Below, one piece after another: positions 53,161-61,752 of a DNA stretch of 64,000 nucleotides. The translations under genes were made by a program, and so were the position numbers. The notes below the pieces were generated by a model. That model was not told the origin of the DNA and did no database searches. It saw only the letters and a list, made by a program, of their open reading frames with translations. Each line of letters begins with the position of its first letter. Position 1 is the stretch's first letter. Source of the DNA: Phycisphaerae bacterium (lineage in GTDB: Bacteria; Planctomycetota; Phycisphaerae; Phycisphaerales; Phycisphaeraceae); contig JAUIGU010000008.1 of the NCBI GenBank assembly GCA_030432595.1, positions 61,233-125,232 of the forward strand, read 5' to 3'.

Positions 53161-54450
53161 TCACCCTACGTCGAGCATCACTTTCTCGATCGCCGCGGTG
53201 TCGTGTTGTGCGTAGACGGCGTCGGTGACCGTGGTCGAACTGTGGCCGAGCACGAGGCTCGCAGCCACGAGCCCAAACTGCTTTCGGATTCGCGTTGCCG
53301 TGCTGTGTCGCTGTTGGTACGGCGTCCACCGATGCCGTTTGCGCCACTGCTTCACCGAATCCTCGCCCTTCGCCTTCACTTCATCTGGGACCGGGGCGGC
53401 CGCGTCACACCCGCGCTGAACCGCCCTGCCGTACGACTCACTCGTGTAGTGGTCTCCGGCCGTGCGTTTCGGGTTTGGCTTGCGGTTGCTCCCTCTCGTA
53501 TTCCCGCAACTCGTTGCGGTGACCCGCTCGGCGGCACGGCGTTCGAGCCGCTCAGCCTCGGCCTCGGACGGCGAGAACATATACGCGGTGACTTTGCGAC
53601 GAGAGAGAAACGGCGCGACAACCTGTTGAGCCTTGGGCTCTAGAGGGATCACCCGCTGATGTCTGCGGTGGGTGTTTTTATGGTGCTCCGGGGTGTAGAA
53701 CCACACCGCACCGCTGGTATCCAAGTCACACGGCCGCATGATCGTCAACTCGCAGCCGCGTGCCCCGGTAAGTCGCTGAAGCTCGACAATGGCCCAGACC
53801 TGCCGAGCAACGTGTGGACGTATGGCGTCTACATCGGCGTCTCCAACCGGTCCGACCCGCTTCGGCTCGCGGACGCGGGGGTCTTCCCGGGGCTTCAGAG
53901 GTTCGACGCACTTCAGCGACTCGTACACCGACGACGGGACCAGTTCGCGGCTCACCGCCCAGCGGAAACAACGTTGCACGATGCCGGCGGCGCGGTTGAG
54001 GCTCTGGCGGTTCCAGTCGCCTTGCTTGATCGCGTGCTCCCGCCAGTCCTGAAACGCGAGCGGGCCAAAGTCAATGGCGGACATGTTCCCGTGGGTCTGA
54101 CGCAGCCGGCGGAGGGCGGTCTTCACGGCCCGACCGTGCGGCGTGGGCTGCCCGCTTTGCGGGTCGGTGTGGCGAGCCTTCACGGCCATCCAATAGCCGA
54201 CGACGATTTCGGTGACGCTCACCCCGTCAGGTCGCCGCACCTTTCGACGGACGCGCGTCCTCGGCGGCTCGACTGCCCGGTCCGCCGCCTCCCAGTCGGC
54301 AATGACCCGGGCGTATTGCTTGCGACTGGCGGAATCGCCGGGGTCACCGAGGTAGATGGTGCGGCGATAACCCGTGCGCGGGTCGCGCAGGTTCACCGCG
54401 AGTTGACCGGACTTGACGTAGGGCTTGGGGACCGATGGAGGGCGTGGCAT
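53161..54450 (-). CDS. Tyrosine recombinase / integrase of the island
   Basis: 429 residues from the ATG with GGAG 9 nt upstream; ATG 54480 would add 10 residues, and a longer start would run into the tRNA. The N-terminal SAM-like core-binding region (about 90-190) is followed by the catalytic domain with R in RLTGARGCELTIM, K in HHKNTHRRHQRVIPL, box II WTPYQQRHSTATRI (the usual first His is Tyr), H in LVLGHSSTTVTD and the nucleophile Tyr in TDAVYAQHD. It catalyses site-specific strand exchange between the tRNA-Thr site and the element's own attachment site. Position directly inside the tRNA-side repeat supports this. Activity is plausible despite the box II change. Confidence 0.93.
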   Translation of the reverse strand: MPRPPSVPKPYVKSGQLAVNLRDPRTGYRRTIYLGDPGDSASRKQYARVIADWEAADRAVEPPRTRVRRKVRRPDGVSVTEIVVGYWMAVKARHTDPQSGQPTPHGRAVKTALRRLRQTHGNMSAIDFGPLAFQDWREHAIKQGDWNRQSLNRAAGIVQRCFRWAVSRELVPSSVYESLKCVEPLKPREDPRVREPKRVGPVGDADVDAIRPHVARQVWAIVELQRLTGARGCELTIMRPCDLDTSGAVWFYTPEHHKNTHRRHQRVIPLEPKAQQVVAPFLSRRKVTAYMFSPSEAEAERLERRAAERVTATSCGNTRGSNRKPNPKRTAGDHYTSESYGRAVQRGCDAAAPVPDEVKAKGEDSVKQWRKRHRWTPYQQRHSTATRIRKQFGLVAASLVLGHSSTTVTDAVYAQHDTAAIEKVMLDVG

Positions 54451-54579
54451 CTTGCGGACTCCGGCGGAGTTTTGTGGCATAACGCCACACAACTTCCGGG
54501 GTTCGCCGACGCCGTTCGCCGCACCGAGGGGGAGACGGGAAGCGTGTAAATTACGCTTTCGGGAAGGCTTCTTCGGTAT

Positions 54580-54617
54580 AGCCACCGACTGGACTCGAAC
54601 CAGCGACCTGAGCTTTA
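54580..54617 (-). repeat. Right attachment repeat (within tRNA-Thr)
   Basis: Perfect 38-bp partner of 36848-36885, forming the 3' half of the intact tRNA-Thr gene plus one flanking base. Just past the repeat both copies differ at one base and then share three more. Confidence 0.9.
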
Positions 54618-54652
54618 CGAAAGCTCTGCTCTACCAACTGAGCTACGGTGGC
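54581..54652 (-). tRNA. tRNA-Thr (anticodon CGT)
   Basis: 72 nt on the minus strand, without an encoded CCA. It folds as a cloverleaf: acceptor stem GCCACCG with CGGTGGC, D-arm GCTC..GAGC around AGTTGGTA, anticodon stem GAGCT / AGCTC with loop TTCGTAA (anticodon CGT), 5-nt variable loop AGGTC and T-arm GCTGG-TTCGAGT-CCAGT. It decodes the ACG threonine codon. Its 3' half is the integration target of the island; the integrase lies immediately downstream. Located 150 bp upstream of the divergent M16 peptidase gene. Confidence 0.95.
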
Positions 54653-54802
54653 GAACGCGGGCCGGGGATTGTAATCGCCGCGGCATCGGCTGTCACCGGA
54701 CCGCGGCGACGGCGTGGGGGTTCGTCGATCAGCAAGATCAACGCACGCCGCCCCGCGTCCGGCGTATCCTTGCCGGCCTCAACCGCCGATCAGGAGATGC
54801 CG

Positions 54803-57655
54803 ATGCCCTTGGCCCGATTGTCCCGCGTTCCCTTTTCACTGCCCTTCTGCCTCGTGGCGCTCGCGCTGGGGCTCGCCGCCTGTTCCGGCAGGCCGCCCGC
54901 GCCCAACGCGACCCACCCCGTTGATCCGCCCGACCTGACGGACCTGCCCATGACCGACCGCGACGACCGTGTGGTGAAAGTCCTGCCCAACCGCATGGTG
55001 CTCGTGGCCCAGCGCGTCCCGACCGCGCCCGTGGTCTCCGCGCACGTCTGGGTCAAGACCGGCTCGCTCTACGAGCAGGAACATGTCGGTGCCGGGCTGT
55101 CGCACTTCCTCGAACACCTGCTCTCGGGCGGCACGACCACGACGCGCCCCGAGGCGGAATCCAACGCGACGCTCGCGCGTATCGGCGCCCAGACCAACGC
55201 CGCCACGTCGCTCGACACCGTGCGCTATTTCATCAACACCACCGCCGAGCACACCGACACCGCGATCGACCTGCTCTCCGATTGGATGCAGAACAACGTC
55301 GTACTCCAGAGCGAATACGAGCGTGAACGCGAGGTGATCCAGCGCGAGTTCTCCATGGGGCGCGGCGACCCGGCACGCATCTTCTGGAAACTCACGCAGC
55401 GCGCCCGCTTCGCCGGCACGCCCGACCACCCCGGTGCCCACCCGACCATCGGCTACCTCGACGAATTCCTCGCGATCAGCCGCGACGAGCTCGATGCGTT
55501 CTACCGGCGGATGTACGTGCCCAACAACATGGTGTTCGTCGTGGCCGGCGACATCGACCCCCCGGCCGTGATCGACCGACTGACCGAGCTCTGGCAAGAC
55601 GTGCCGACCGGCGAACTGCCCGATCTGTCGTTCCCGATCGAGCCGGAGAGCGCGCCGGTGACGCGCGTCGAAGGTTACGCCGACATCGCCCAGCCGCGGG
55701 CCCGGGTGCTCTGGCGCGGCGTCGAACTCGCGTCCGAGCACGACTTCGCGCTGGACCTGCTCGCGTCGATCCTCGGGCAGGGCGAGTCGAGCCGGCTCGT
55801 GCGCTCGGTCCGGCAGGACCAACAGCTCGTCACCTCGATCGACGCGTTCAACTACAGCACGACGTGGGGTCCGGGCTTTTTCGGTATCGACTTCCAGCCC
55901 GCCGAGGGCGTCACGCTCGAGCAGGCCGCCGACGCCGCGCTCGTCGAGTTGGACCGCATGCGGACCCAGCCCGTTTCCGACGAAGAACTCGCCCGCGCGA
56001 AACGCAAGGTGCTGGCCGGCGTGCTCAGCAGCGGGCAGTCGAGCCAGGCCATCGCGTCGCGCCTCGCCAGCGACCTCATCGGCATGGGCGACCCCGACTA
56101 CCTGCGGCGGTACGCCGACGCCGTGCAGTCGCTGACCGCGCAGGACCTGATGGCCGCCGCCGACGCGGTGCTGCCGCCCGGCGGGCATTCCACGGTGGTC
56201 CTCGAACCCGCCGACGGCGACCACCCGGTCAGCACGCTCGACCGCCCGGCCGACGACTTGGCGGTGAATCCAGACGCCGCCAGCCGGCCGTTCGACCTGG
56301 ACAACCGCCGGCTGATCCGCGAGCTGCACGCCGCTCTGGCCAACCCCGCCGGGGCCGCGCAGCCGATCACGCTGGGCGACCCGGTGGTCGAGACGCTGGA
56401 CAACGGCCTGACCGTCGTCGCGCAGCGCAGCACGGTCGTGCCCGCGGTGGCGATGCAGCTCTACACGCTCGGCGGCCTGCTGTCCGACCCGCCCGGTCAG
56501 GAAGGCACGAGCAACGCCGCGCAGGCCATGCTCAACCGCGGCGCCGCGGGCTGGAGCGCCGAACAGATCGCCGCCGCCCTGGAGAACCTCGGCGCCACGC
56601 TGGGCACGGGTGGCGGCAACAACACCAGTTACGTCACCGCCACCGCGCTGTCCGAAGACTGGGAAGCGGTGCTGGCGGTCATGGCCGACGTCGTGCTCAG
56701 GCCCGACTTCCCCGAAGACGAATGGAACAAGCTCCGCCCGCGCCTGCTCGCCGCGATCGATCAAGAAGACGACCGCTGGTCGGGCGAGCTGCGCCGCGTG
56801 TTCCGCGAGGCATACTTCGGCGACCACCCGTGGTCGCAGACCATGCTCGGCCGACGCGAGACCGTCGAGAGCGCCACCGCCGCGTCGCTGCGCGACGCGT
56901 ACTTCCGTGACCTGCGGGCGTCGGACAGCGTGCTGGCCGTCGTGGGCGACATCGACCCAACGCAGGCCGTCGCCGCGGTCAAACGACGCTTCAGCGAGAT
57001 GCCCAAAGGCACGGGCGATCTGACGCCGCCGCAACCGACCCCGCCTTCGCCGCGGCTGATCGTTGAAGCCACCGACAAACCCGTCACCGCCGTGCAGATC
57101 GGCTACGGGCCGGGCATCACCCGCGACCACCCGGACTACGCGGCGCTGCGCGTGCTGACCCGCGTCATCAGCGCGTTCCCGTCGGGCTGGCTCGACCAGG
57201 CGCTGCGCGGCGAGGGGCCGGGCCTGGTCTACGCGGTGTCGGCGGGGAACGTCACGGGCGTCGTGCCAGGCTACTTCAGCGTGATCTTCAACACGACCGC
57301 GCAAACGGCGACCGAGGCGACCACCCGCGCCGCCGCCGTCATCGAGCGCGCCCGCACCCAGCCGGTCAGCCCCGAAAAACTTGAGGCGGCGAAGACGAAG
57401 GTGATCGCCGACGAGTTCCTCGCCAAGCAGAGCAACGCCGACCTCGCGACCACCACCGCGCTCGACCGGCTCTACGGCGTCGACGACCCGGGCAACGCGA
57501 AGTTCCTCGAAGAAGTCCGTGCCATGACCGCCGAACGCCTGCTCGAGGTCGCGCAGCGCTACCTGAAGGACCCGGTCGCGGTGGTCATCACGCAGGACCC
57601 GGTGGACGAAGCAGAGCTGGAGGCGGTGTTGTTCAAACCCGCGGACGCGGAGTAA
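54803..57655 (+). CDS. Two-domain M16 (insulinase/pitrilysin-like) peptidase lipoprotein
   Basis: 950 residues. AGGAG at 54792-54796 favours ATG 54803; ATG 54797 is possible. A lipoprotein signal (LVALALGLAAC) leads to an N-terminal M16 unit with the zinc motif HFLEH (about residue 110) and a downstream Glu (EREREVIQREFSMGRGD) matching the third ligand region. The second unit (about 515-900, opening VVETLDNGLTVVAQRSTVVP) has the same fold but no HxxEH, so it is the usual inactive partner forming the closed chamber. It likely degrades peptides or processes proteins in the periplasm. It lies next to tRNA-Thr and converges with the FHA gene. Confidence 0.93.
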   Translation: MPLARLSRVPFSLPFCLVALALGLAACSGRPPAPNATHPVDPPDLTDLPMTDRDDRVVKVLPNRMVLVAQRVPTAPVVSAHVWVKTGSLYEQEHVGAGLSHFLEHLLSGGTTTTRPEAESNATLARIGAQTNAATSLDTVRYFINTTAEHTDTAIDLLSDWMQNNVVLQSEYEREREVIQREFSMGRGDPARIFWKLTQRARFAGTPDHPGAHPTIGYLDEFLAISRDELDAFYRRMYVPNNMVFVVAGDIDPPAVIDRLTELWQDVPTGELPDLSFPIEPESAPVTRVEGYADIAQPRARVLWRGVELASEHDFALDLLASILGQGESSRLVRSVRQDQQLVTSIDAFNYSTTWGPGFFGIDFQPAEGVTLEQAADAALVELDRMRTQPVSDEELARAKRKVLAGVLSSGQSSQAIASRLASDLIGMGDPDYLRRYADAVQSLTAQDLMAAADAVLPPGGHSTVVLEPADGDHPVSTLDRPADDLAVNPDAASRPFDLDNRRLIRELHAALANPAGAAQPITLGDPVVETLDNGLTVVAQRSTVVPAVAMQLYTLGGLLSDPPGQEGTSNAAQAMLNRGAAGWSAEQIAAALENLGATLGTGGGNNTSYVTATALSEDWEAVLAVMADVVLRPDFPEDEWNKLRPRLLAAIDQEDDRWSGELRRVFREAYFGDHPWSQTMLGRRETVESATAASLRDAYFRDLRASDSVLAVVGDIDPTQAVAAVKRRFSEMPKGTGDLTPPQPTPPSPRLIVEATDKPVTAVQIGYGPGITRDHPDYAALRVLTRVISAFPSGWLDQALRGEGPGLVYAVSAGNVTGVVPGYFSVIFNTTAQTATEATTRAAAVIERARTQPVSPEKLEAAKTKVIADEFLAKQSNADLATTTALDRLYGVDDPGNAKFLEEVRAMTAERLLEVAQRYLKDPVAVVITQDPVDEAELEAVLFKPADAE

Positions 57656-57657
57656 GC

Positions 57658-57689
57658 AAAAAAAAGACTGGCCGCTTAAGCGACCAGTC
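57658..57689 (-). terminator. Rho-independent terminator for the FHA gene
   Basis: Read on the minus strand, a 10-bp stem (57666-57675 with 57680-57689, one G-U wobble, loop TTAA) is followed by eight T. The U-tract orientation shows that it serves the minus-strand gene ending at 57723; plus-strand function is less likely. Confidence 0.85.
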
Positions 57690-57722
57690 CGTGCGAAATC
57701 GCGTTTTGAATCTCTAGCGAAC

Positions 57723-59960
57723 TCACTCGCCGGCCGGCGGCGCCGCGTAGATCGTCGTCGCGTCGGGGAGCGTCACCACGGACGGGTCGCCGATGGTCCC
57801 GCGGACGCGGCTCGCCTGGCGGGCAAGCCGCATGCGGTGGGCCATGTCGTCCATCAGGTACCACTCCCGCCAGGTGCCCATCCCCGCGGTCTTGGCGGCG
57901 GCGGGGTCGAGCGTCCGGCCCTCGGTCACGGCCCCGGTCTGCGGGTCGATGGTGCGGGCGCCCAGCGTGATCTTCCGGCCGGTCTCGAACGCGAGCTTGT
58001 AGGCCTGCTCGGTGCGGGTCAGGCCGTCCGCGTTGATCTCCTCGTCGAAATTCGCGTCGGCGAGCGCCGTGTCGCTCGAAACGTCGAGGTTCTCCAACGC
58101 CGCGCCGACCTCTTCGCGGATCAGCACCCGCAACTGCTCGGCCGTGGTCACCTGCTGCTGATCGAAGCGCTCGGTGATGGCGGCAAGGATCACGTCGGTG
58201 TCCGCGTTCTTGCCGCCGGCCGCCTCGATCTCGTCGGCGATGGCGGTGTTCTCGTACGGCGTCGCTTCCAGCTTGGTCAGCAACGCATCGACGCGCTGGT
58301 CGGTGACCGCCCGCTCCTTCACGGCCGCGAGCACCTGGGCCAGGATCGGGTCGTCCTGCGCCGGCCGGTTCGCGGCGAGCGCTTCGAGCTGGTCCTTGAT
58401 CAGGCCGGCGTCGGGGCGGTCCTTGAGCTCGGTGATGATCGTGGCGAGCTGGCCCTGGACTTGTTGCGCATCACGCCGGTCGGCCAGGGCGGTGTTGATC
58501 CGTCCGAGCTCGTCTTTGAGTTCGGCCAGCGCGGGCGCGGCGTCGGTGGACGACTGCGCATCGAGCGTCTCGCGGATGTCGGCGAGCTGCGTCTCGATGC
58601 TTTCGGTGTCGGTGCGCTGGGCCAACTGATCCGAAAGCTTCGTGACCTGCTGCGAAAGTTCTTCGCTGTCCAGGGCGTTGAGCTTGTTGGAAACCGACGC
58701 AAGCTGGGTACGGATGTCGTCCAGGCCCTGCCGGTCTTCGAGCATGGCCGTGAGCGTGGTCATGCGGTCGGCGCCGCGGCGTTCGGCGGCCTCGAAATCG
58801 CCCAGGGTGGGCAGCGAGGCGACGCGTTCGGCGATGGCGGCGAGCTCCTGCCGGGTCGGCGCGTCTTCGAGCCGGGCCAGCGCCGCGTCGAGCTTGCCGG
58901 TCGGGTCGGACGGGAGCTGCTTGCGGAGGTCGTCGATGGCCGCGAGCAGGGCCCCGCGGTCGCCCTCGGTCTCCAGCTGGTCGATCCGGGCCACGACCTG
59001 CTGCACCGGGCCGGCGAGCTGGCCGGGCACCTTCTCAATCAGGCCACGCAGCTCGGCGAACTGCTCGCCGATGGTGTCGGCCTGGGCGAGGCGGTCGGCG
59101 GCGGCGGTCAGGTCCGCGACCACGTCGGGCGAGATCGGCTGCACCCGCGCCGCCACGCGGTCCGCGAGCTGGTCCGCCGTCGGCTGCTCGGACAGCGCCG
59201 CGAGCACGCGGTCGGCCATCGCCGCGGTCTGCCCGCCCTGCTGCCGCATCGCCGTGAGCACCTGGTCGAACTTCGACGCCAGCGCGGTCGCTTGTTCGTC
59301 GTTCTCCACCGCCGCCAGCACCGAGTCCAATTGCCGCGTCAGCTCACGCCGGGCGCGGTCCTGGCTGGGGCCCATCAACGCGAGCGCCTCGTTCATCGCG
59401 CTCACGTCCCGGCGGCCGTCGGCGAGCATCGTGTGCATGTCGTTCTGCAGTTGCGAGTTCTTGCTCGTGTCGTCCGCCAGCGCAATCAATTGGTTCTCGA
59501 GGTGGTTCGTGCCTGATGCGGTTTTGAAATACGTCGCGACGTTCACGCCCAGCAGCACCGCCGCGGCGATCGCCCCGCCGCCCAGAACCAGCTTCATCGT
59601 CTTGGGCGTCAGCCCGCCGACCGCGACGGGGTCGGCCCCCAGCAGCGTCGCCCGCTCGACCGCCATCCCGTTGGTCCGCGCGAGCACCAGGATTGTGCTG
59701 CCGACCTGGAGGTAGTCGCCATCCTTGAGCGCGGTCTTACGCTCGACCTTCTTGTGGTTGCGGTAGGTGCCGTGCTTGGAGCCGAGGTCTTCAAGGTACC
59801 ACCGCCCGCCCTCGGCCCACAGCCGGGCGTGCTTGCGCGACGCCTTGGGGTCGTTCAGCTGGACCAGTTCGCCCTCCCGGCCCAGCAGGACCTCGGTCTG
59901 GTCGGTCAGTTCGTAGATCCGACCCTTATCCGGGCCGCCGGCGACAATGAGGATGAGCAC
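57723..59960 (-). CDS. FHA-domain membrane protein with long coiled coil
   Basis: 745 residues from a GTG with GAGG about 8 nt upstream; GTG 59969 is possible. Residues about 1-90 are an FHA phosphothreonine-binding domain (VLLGREGELVQLNDP, SRKHARLW, LGSKHGTYRN). One membrane helix follows (LVLGGGAIAAAVLLGVNVATYF, about 135-155). Residues about 165-650 form a long alpha-helical coiled coil with repeated ALED, LADR and QLA patterns, and the end is basic. The FHA domain would be cytoplasmic and the coiled coil on the other side, suited to linking a Ser/Thr kinase signal to the envelope. No partner gene is adjacent. No enzymatic domain. Confidence 0.88.
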   Translation of the reverse strand: MLILIVAGGPDKGRIYELTDQTEVLLGREGELVQLNDPKASRKHARLWAEGGRWYLEDLGSKHGTYRNHKKVERKTALKDGDYLQVGSTILVLARTNGMAVERATLLGADPVAVGGLTPKTMKLVLGGGAIAAAVLLGVNVATYFKTASGTNHLENQLIALADDTSKNSQLQNDMHTMLADGRRDVSAMNEALALMGPSQDRARRELTRQLDSVLAAVENDEQATALASKFDQVLTAMRQQGGQTAAMADRVLAALSEQPTADQLADRVAARVQPISPDVVADLTAAADRLAQADTIGEQFAELRGLIEKVPGQLAGPVQQVVARIDQLETEGDRGALLAAIDDLRKQLPSDPTGKLDAALARLEDAPTRQELAAIAERVASLPTLGDFEAAERRGADRMTTLTAMLEDRQGLDDIRTQLASVSNKLNALDSEELSQQVTKLSDQLAQRTDTESIETQLADIRETLDAQSSTDAAPALAELKDELGRINTALADRRDAQQVQGQLATIITELKDRPDAGLIKDQLEALAANRPAQDDPILAQVLAAVKERAVTDQRVDALLTKLEATPYENTAIADEIEAAGGKNADTDVILAAITERFDQQQVTTAEQLRVLIREEVGAALENLDVSSDTALADANFDEEINADGLTRTEQAYKLAFETGRKITLGARTIDPQTGAVTEGRTLDPAAAKTAGMGTWREWYLMDDMAHRMRLARQASRVRGTIGDPSVVTLPDATTIYAAPPAGE

Positions 59961-60149
59961 GGGGAGCACCTCGCAAAAACAGGCCGGGACACCGGAACAC
60001 AAGCGGGCGTCTCGGTCCGAACATTGTTCGTTGGAGCCCCGATAAAATACGCCCGACACGGGCTTTCCGCAAGGGATGGGGGTCCCTATCGGACCCGCCC
60101 ACGGCCGCCTGCTGCCTCCTGGGCCCCGGACCGCCCGCCCGCCGCCGAT

Positions 60150-61004
60150 TCAACGCTGGGCCGACACGTACACCACCCACGCCGACGCCGCGTCATCCGC
60201 CGAAAGTCGGGCCACGGGACGGAATCGACCTCCGGGGGTATTCCCGCCGCCCCCACCCCCAGCCCCAGCCCAGACCGTCGGCTTCCGCAGCCCCGCCGCC
60301 GCCATCGCCTCACAAAGCTCCGCCAGGCCCCACAGCCGCCAGTCGTACCGGAACGCATCGTCCCGCCGCCGGCCGTCGGTCCACGCAAAATGAATCCGGC
60401 AGTCGATCCGCCCGGTGACCGGGTTGAACGACCGCTGCTCCCACTCGTACCCAAACCCGTCGGCCTTGCGTTTCTGCACGCCCGGCTTCATCGCGTCCGG
60501 CCCGCCGAATGCGTCCATCACGAACACACCCCCCCGGCTCAACCCCCGCTTCACGTTCCGGAAGTACGCCACCAGCGCCGCCCGGTCGTGCCAGATAAAC
60601 GTGCTGAAGTTCAGCGACACCGTCACGTCCACCCGCGGCACCTCGATCGCGGAGCCCACCGCCATCACGTCCGCCTCGACGAAGTGCACGCCGTCCACAT
60701 CGCCGTGCCGGCGTTGCGCCCAGCGCAGCGTCGGCCCGTGCTTCTCGATCGCCAGCGCTTCGCGCTCCGGGTGCGACATGCACCACGCCGCCGCGACCGA
60801 CGCCGTGCCCGCAAAGTCTTCCCGCAAGGTCATCGGCAACGCCGCCCGCCCGTTCGCCCGCCGGTACACCCTCTCGGCAAACGCGACCTCCGCCGCCGGC
60901 TGCTGCACCGCCGCCTCATAAAGCCAGAGCTTGTGCGGCAGCGGCTCGGGCTTTTTCACCCGCTTCGACGGTGCCGTCGGCTTCGGAGGAACATCACGCA
61001 CCAT
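60150..61004 (-). CDS. Class I SAM-dependent methyltransferase
   Basis: 284 residues from the ATG MVRDVPPK; an earlier in-frame start would add a poor 19-residue extension. Rossmann motifs: LREDFAGTASVAAAW (motif I variant), EALAIEKHGPTLRWA, DVDGVHFVEADVMAVG and DVTVSLNFSTFIWHD. The C-terminus ends with a strand (SAWVVYVSAQR) usual for the fold; a Gly-rich stretch (AGAGGGGGGNTPGG) is a local oddity. Substrate unknown. It is 190 bp upstream of the FHA gene on the same strand; a functional link is not evident. Confidence 0.85.
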   Translation of the reverse strand: MVRDVPPKPTAPSKRVKKPEPLPHKLWLYEAAVQQPAAEVAFAERVYRRANGRAALPMTLREDFAGTASVAAAWCMSHPEREALAIEKHGPTLRWAQRRHGDVDGVHFVEADVMAVGSAIEVPRVDVTVSLNFSTFIWHDRAALVAYFRNVKRGLSRGGVFVMDAFGGPDAMKPGVQKRKADGFGYEWEQRSFNPVTGRIDCRIHFAWTDGRRRDDAFRYDWRLWGLAELCEAMAAAGLRKPTVWAGAGGGGGGNTPGGRFRPVARLSADDAASAWVVYVSAQR

Positions 61005-61066
61005 CGCCGGAACGTACCATCTCCAATAACGAAAGCCCGAACGACACGGCAAGCGACTCAAATCAG

Positions 61067-61098
61067 TTCGGTCCTTTCCGCCTTCGGTCCTTTCCGCC
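61067..61098 (+). repeat. 16-bp tandem repeat before the ACT protein gene
   Basis: TTCGGTCCTTTCCGCC occurs twice in direct succession (61067-61082, 61083-61098). It is followed by GACTACTGACTCCTGA (61103-61118), which recurs at 61726-61741 before the next gene. Confidence 0.8.
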
Positions 61099-61123
61099 TA
61101 CTGACTACTGACTCCTGAACAAA

Positions 61124-61660
61124 ATGTCCCACCTCATCCTCTCCATCCTCGGCCCCGACCGCCCGGGCCTGGTCGACGTGCTCTCCGCCACCGTCCGCGA
61201 CCACGGCGGCAACTGGCTCGAATCCCAGATGGCCAAGCTCGCCGGGCATTTCGCCGGCGTCGTCCGCGTGGCCGTCCCGCCCGAAAATGCCGGCGCTCTC
61301 GAAGACGCCCTCCGCGCCCTGACCGACCAGGGCCTCATCGTCACCACCACCCCCGCCCCCGACGCCGACCCCCTCGCCGACGCCCCGCCGATCCGGCTCG
61401 CACTGTCGTTCCTCGGCCACGACCGCCCCGGCATCGTCCGCGACATCGCCCACGCCCTGGCCGTCCGCGGACTCAACATCACCGAGCTCACCAGCCGCGT
61501 GACCTCGGCCCCCATGTCCGGCGAACCCATCTTCCACGCCACCGCCACCCTCGCCGCCCCCCCCGACACCGACGTCGACCAACTCGAAGACCAACTCGAA
61601 GCCCTCGCCGACGCGATGTCGCTGGACCTCACGCTCACGCGAACCGAAAACAAAGACTGA
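61124..61660 (+). CDS. Double ACT-domain regulatory protein (GcvR-like)
   Basis: 178 residues with two ACT domains: residues 1-80 (LILSILGPDRPGLVDVLSAT, GNWLESQMAKLAGHFAGVV) and 90-170 (LALSFLGHDRPGIVRDIAHA, LNITELTSRVTSAPMSGEP). This is the architecture of glycine cleavage system repressor GcvR and related amino-acid sensors. It would bind a small amino acid and modulate a partner transcription factor. No glycine cleavage gene is in the window; AstB follows. The start codon has no visible ribosome site but directly follows a repeat word (GACTACTGACTCCTGA). Confidence 0.85.
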   Translation: MSHLILSILGPDRPGLVDVLSATVRDHGGNWLESQMAKLAGHFAGVVRVAVPPENAGALEDALRALTDQGLIVTTTPAPDADPLADAPPIRLALSFLGHDRPGIVRDIAHALAVRGLNITELTSRVTSAPMSGEPIFHATATLAAPPDTDVDQLEDQLEALADAMSLDLTLTRTENKD

Positions 61661-61674
61661 GAACATCGCATAAC

Positions 61675-61718
61675 GCCGGACTTGAGATGCAAAGCAACAA
61701 AGGTCCGGATGGACTCCT
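61675..61718 (+). repeat. Dispersed repeat, intergenic copy
   Basis: About 44 bp between the ACT gene and astB, roughly 78 percent identical by eye to 62373-62417 inside astB. The shared core reads GCAAAGC(A/G)AC(A/G)AAGGT then CCGGAT. Confidence 0.6.
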
Positions 61719-61725
61719 GACTACC

Positions 61726-61741
61726 GACTACTGACTCCTGA
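61726..61741 (+). repeat. Second copy of GACTACTGACTCCTGA
   Basis: Identical 16-bp word to 61103-61118; both copies lie within about 25 bp of a start codon. Confidence 0.8.
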
Positions 61742-61752
61742 CTTCTTCCCCC

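Larger units (their letters stand above)
36848..54617. mobile_element. Integrative genomic island in tRNA-Thr(CGT)
   Basis: A 17.8-kb segment bounded by a perfect 38-bp direct repeat: one copy is the 3' half of an intact tRNA-Thr gene, the other a stray 3' fragment. A tyrosine recombinase gene lies just inside the tRNA end, pointing away from the tRNA, as in classical tRNA-targeted islands. Cargo: Ser/Thr kinase, ECF sigma factor, dockerin/PEP-CTERM secreted protein with pseudopilin, then a HerA-type ATPase gene run of lipoproteins and membrane proteins, and an HTH protein. No relaxase, replication, conjugation or phage structural genes are recognisable, so it would need help to transfer. Without the island, the response-regulator operon would lie about 40 bp from the tRNA 3' end. 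Confidence 0.85.

Noticed and set aside
54836..57304. An 822-residue minus-strand frame opposite the M16 peptidase
   Set aside because: Composition dominated by Arg, Gly, Val and Asp with no domain; typical high-GC shadow of a real gene.
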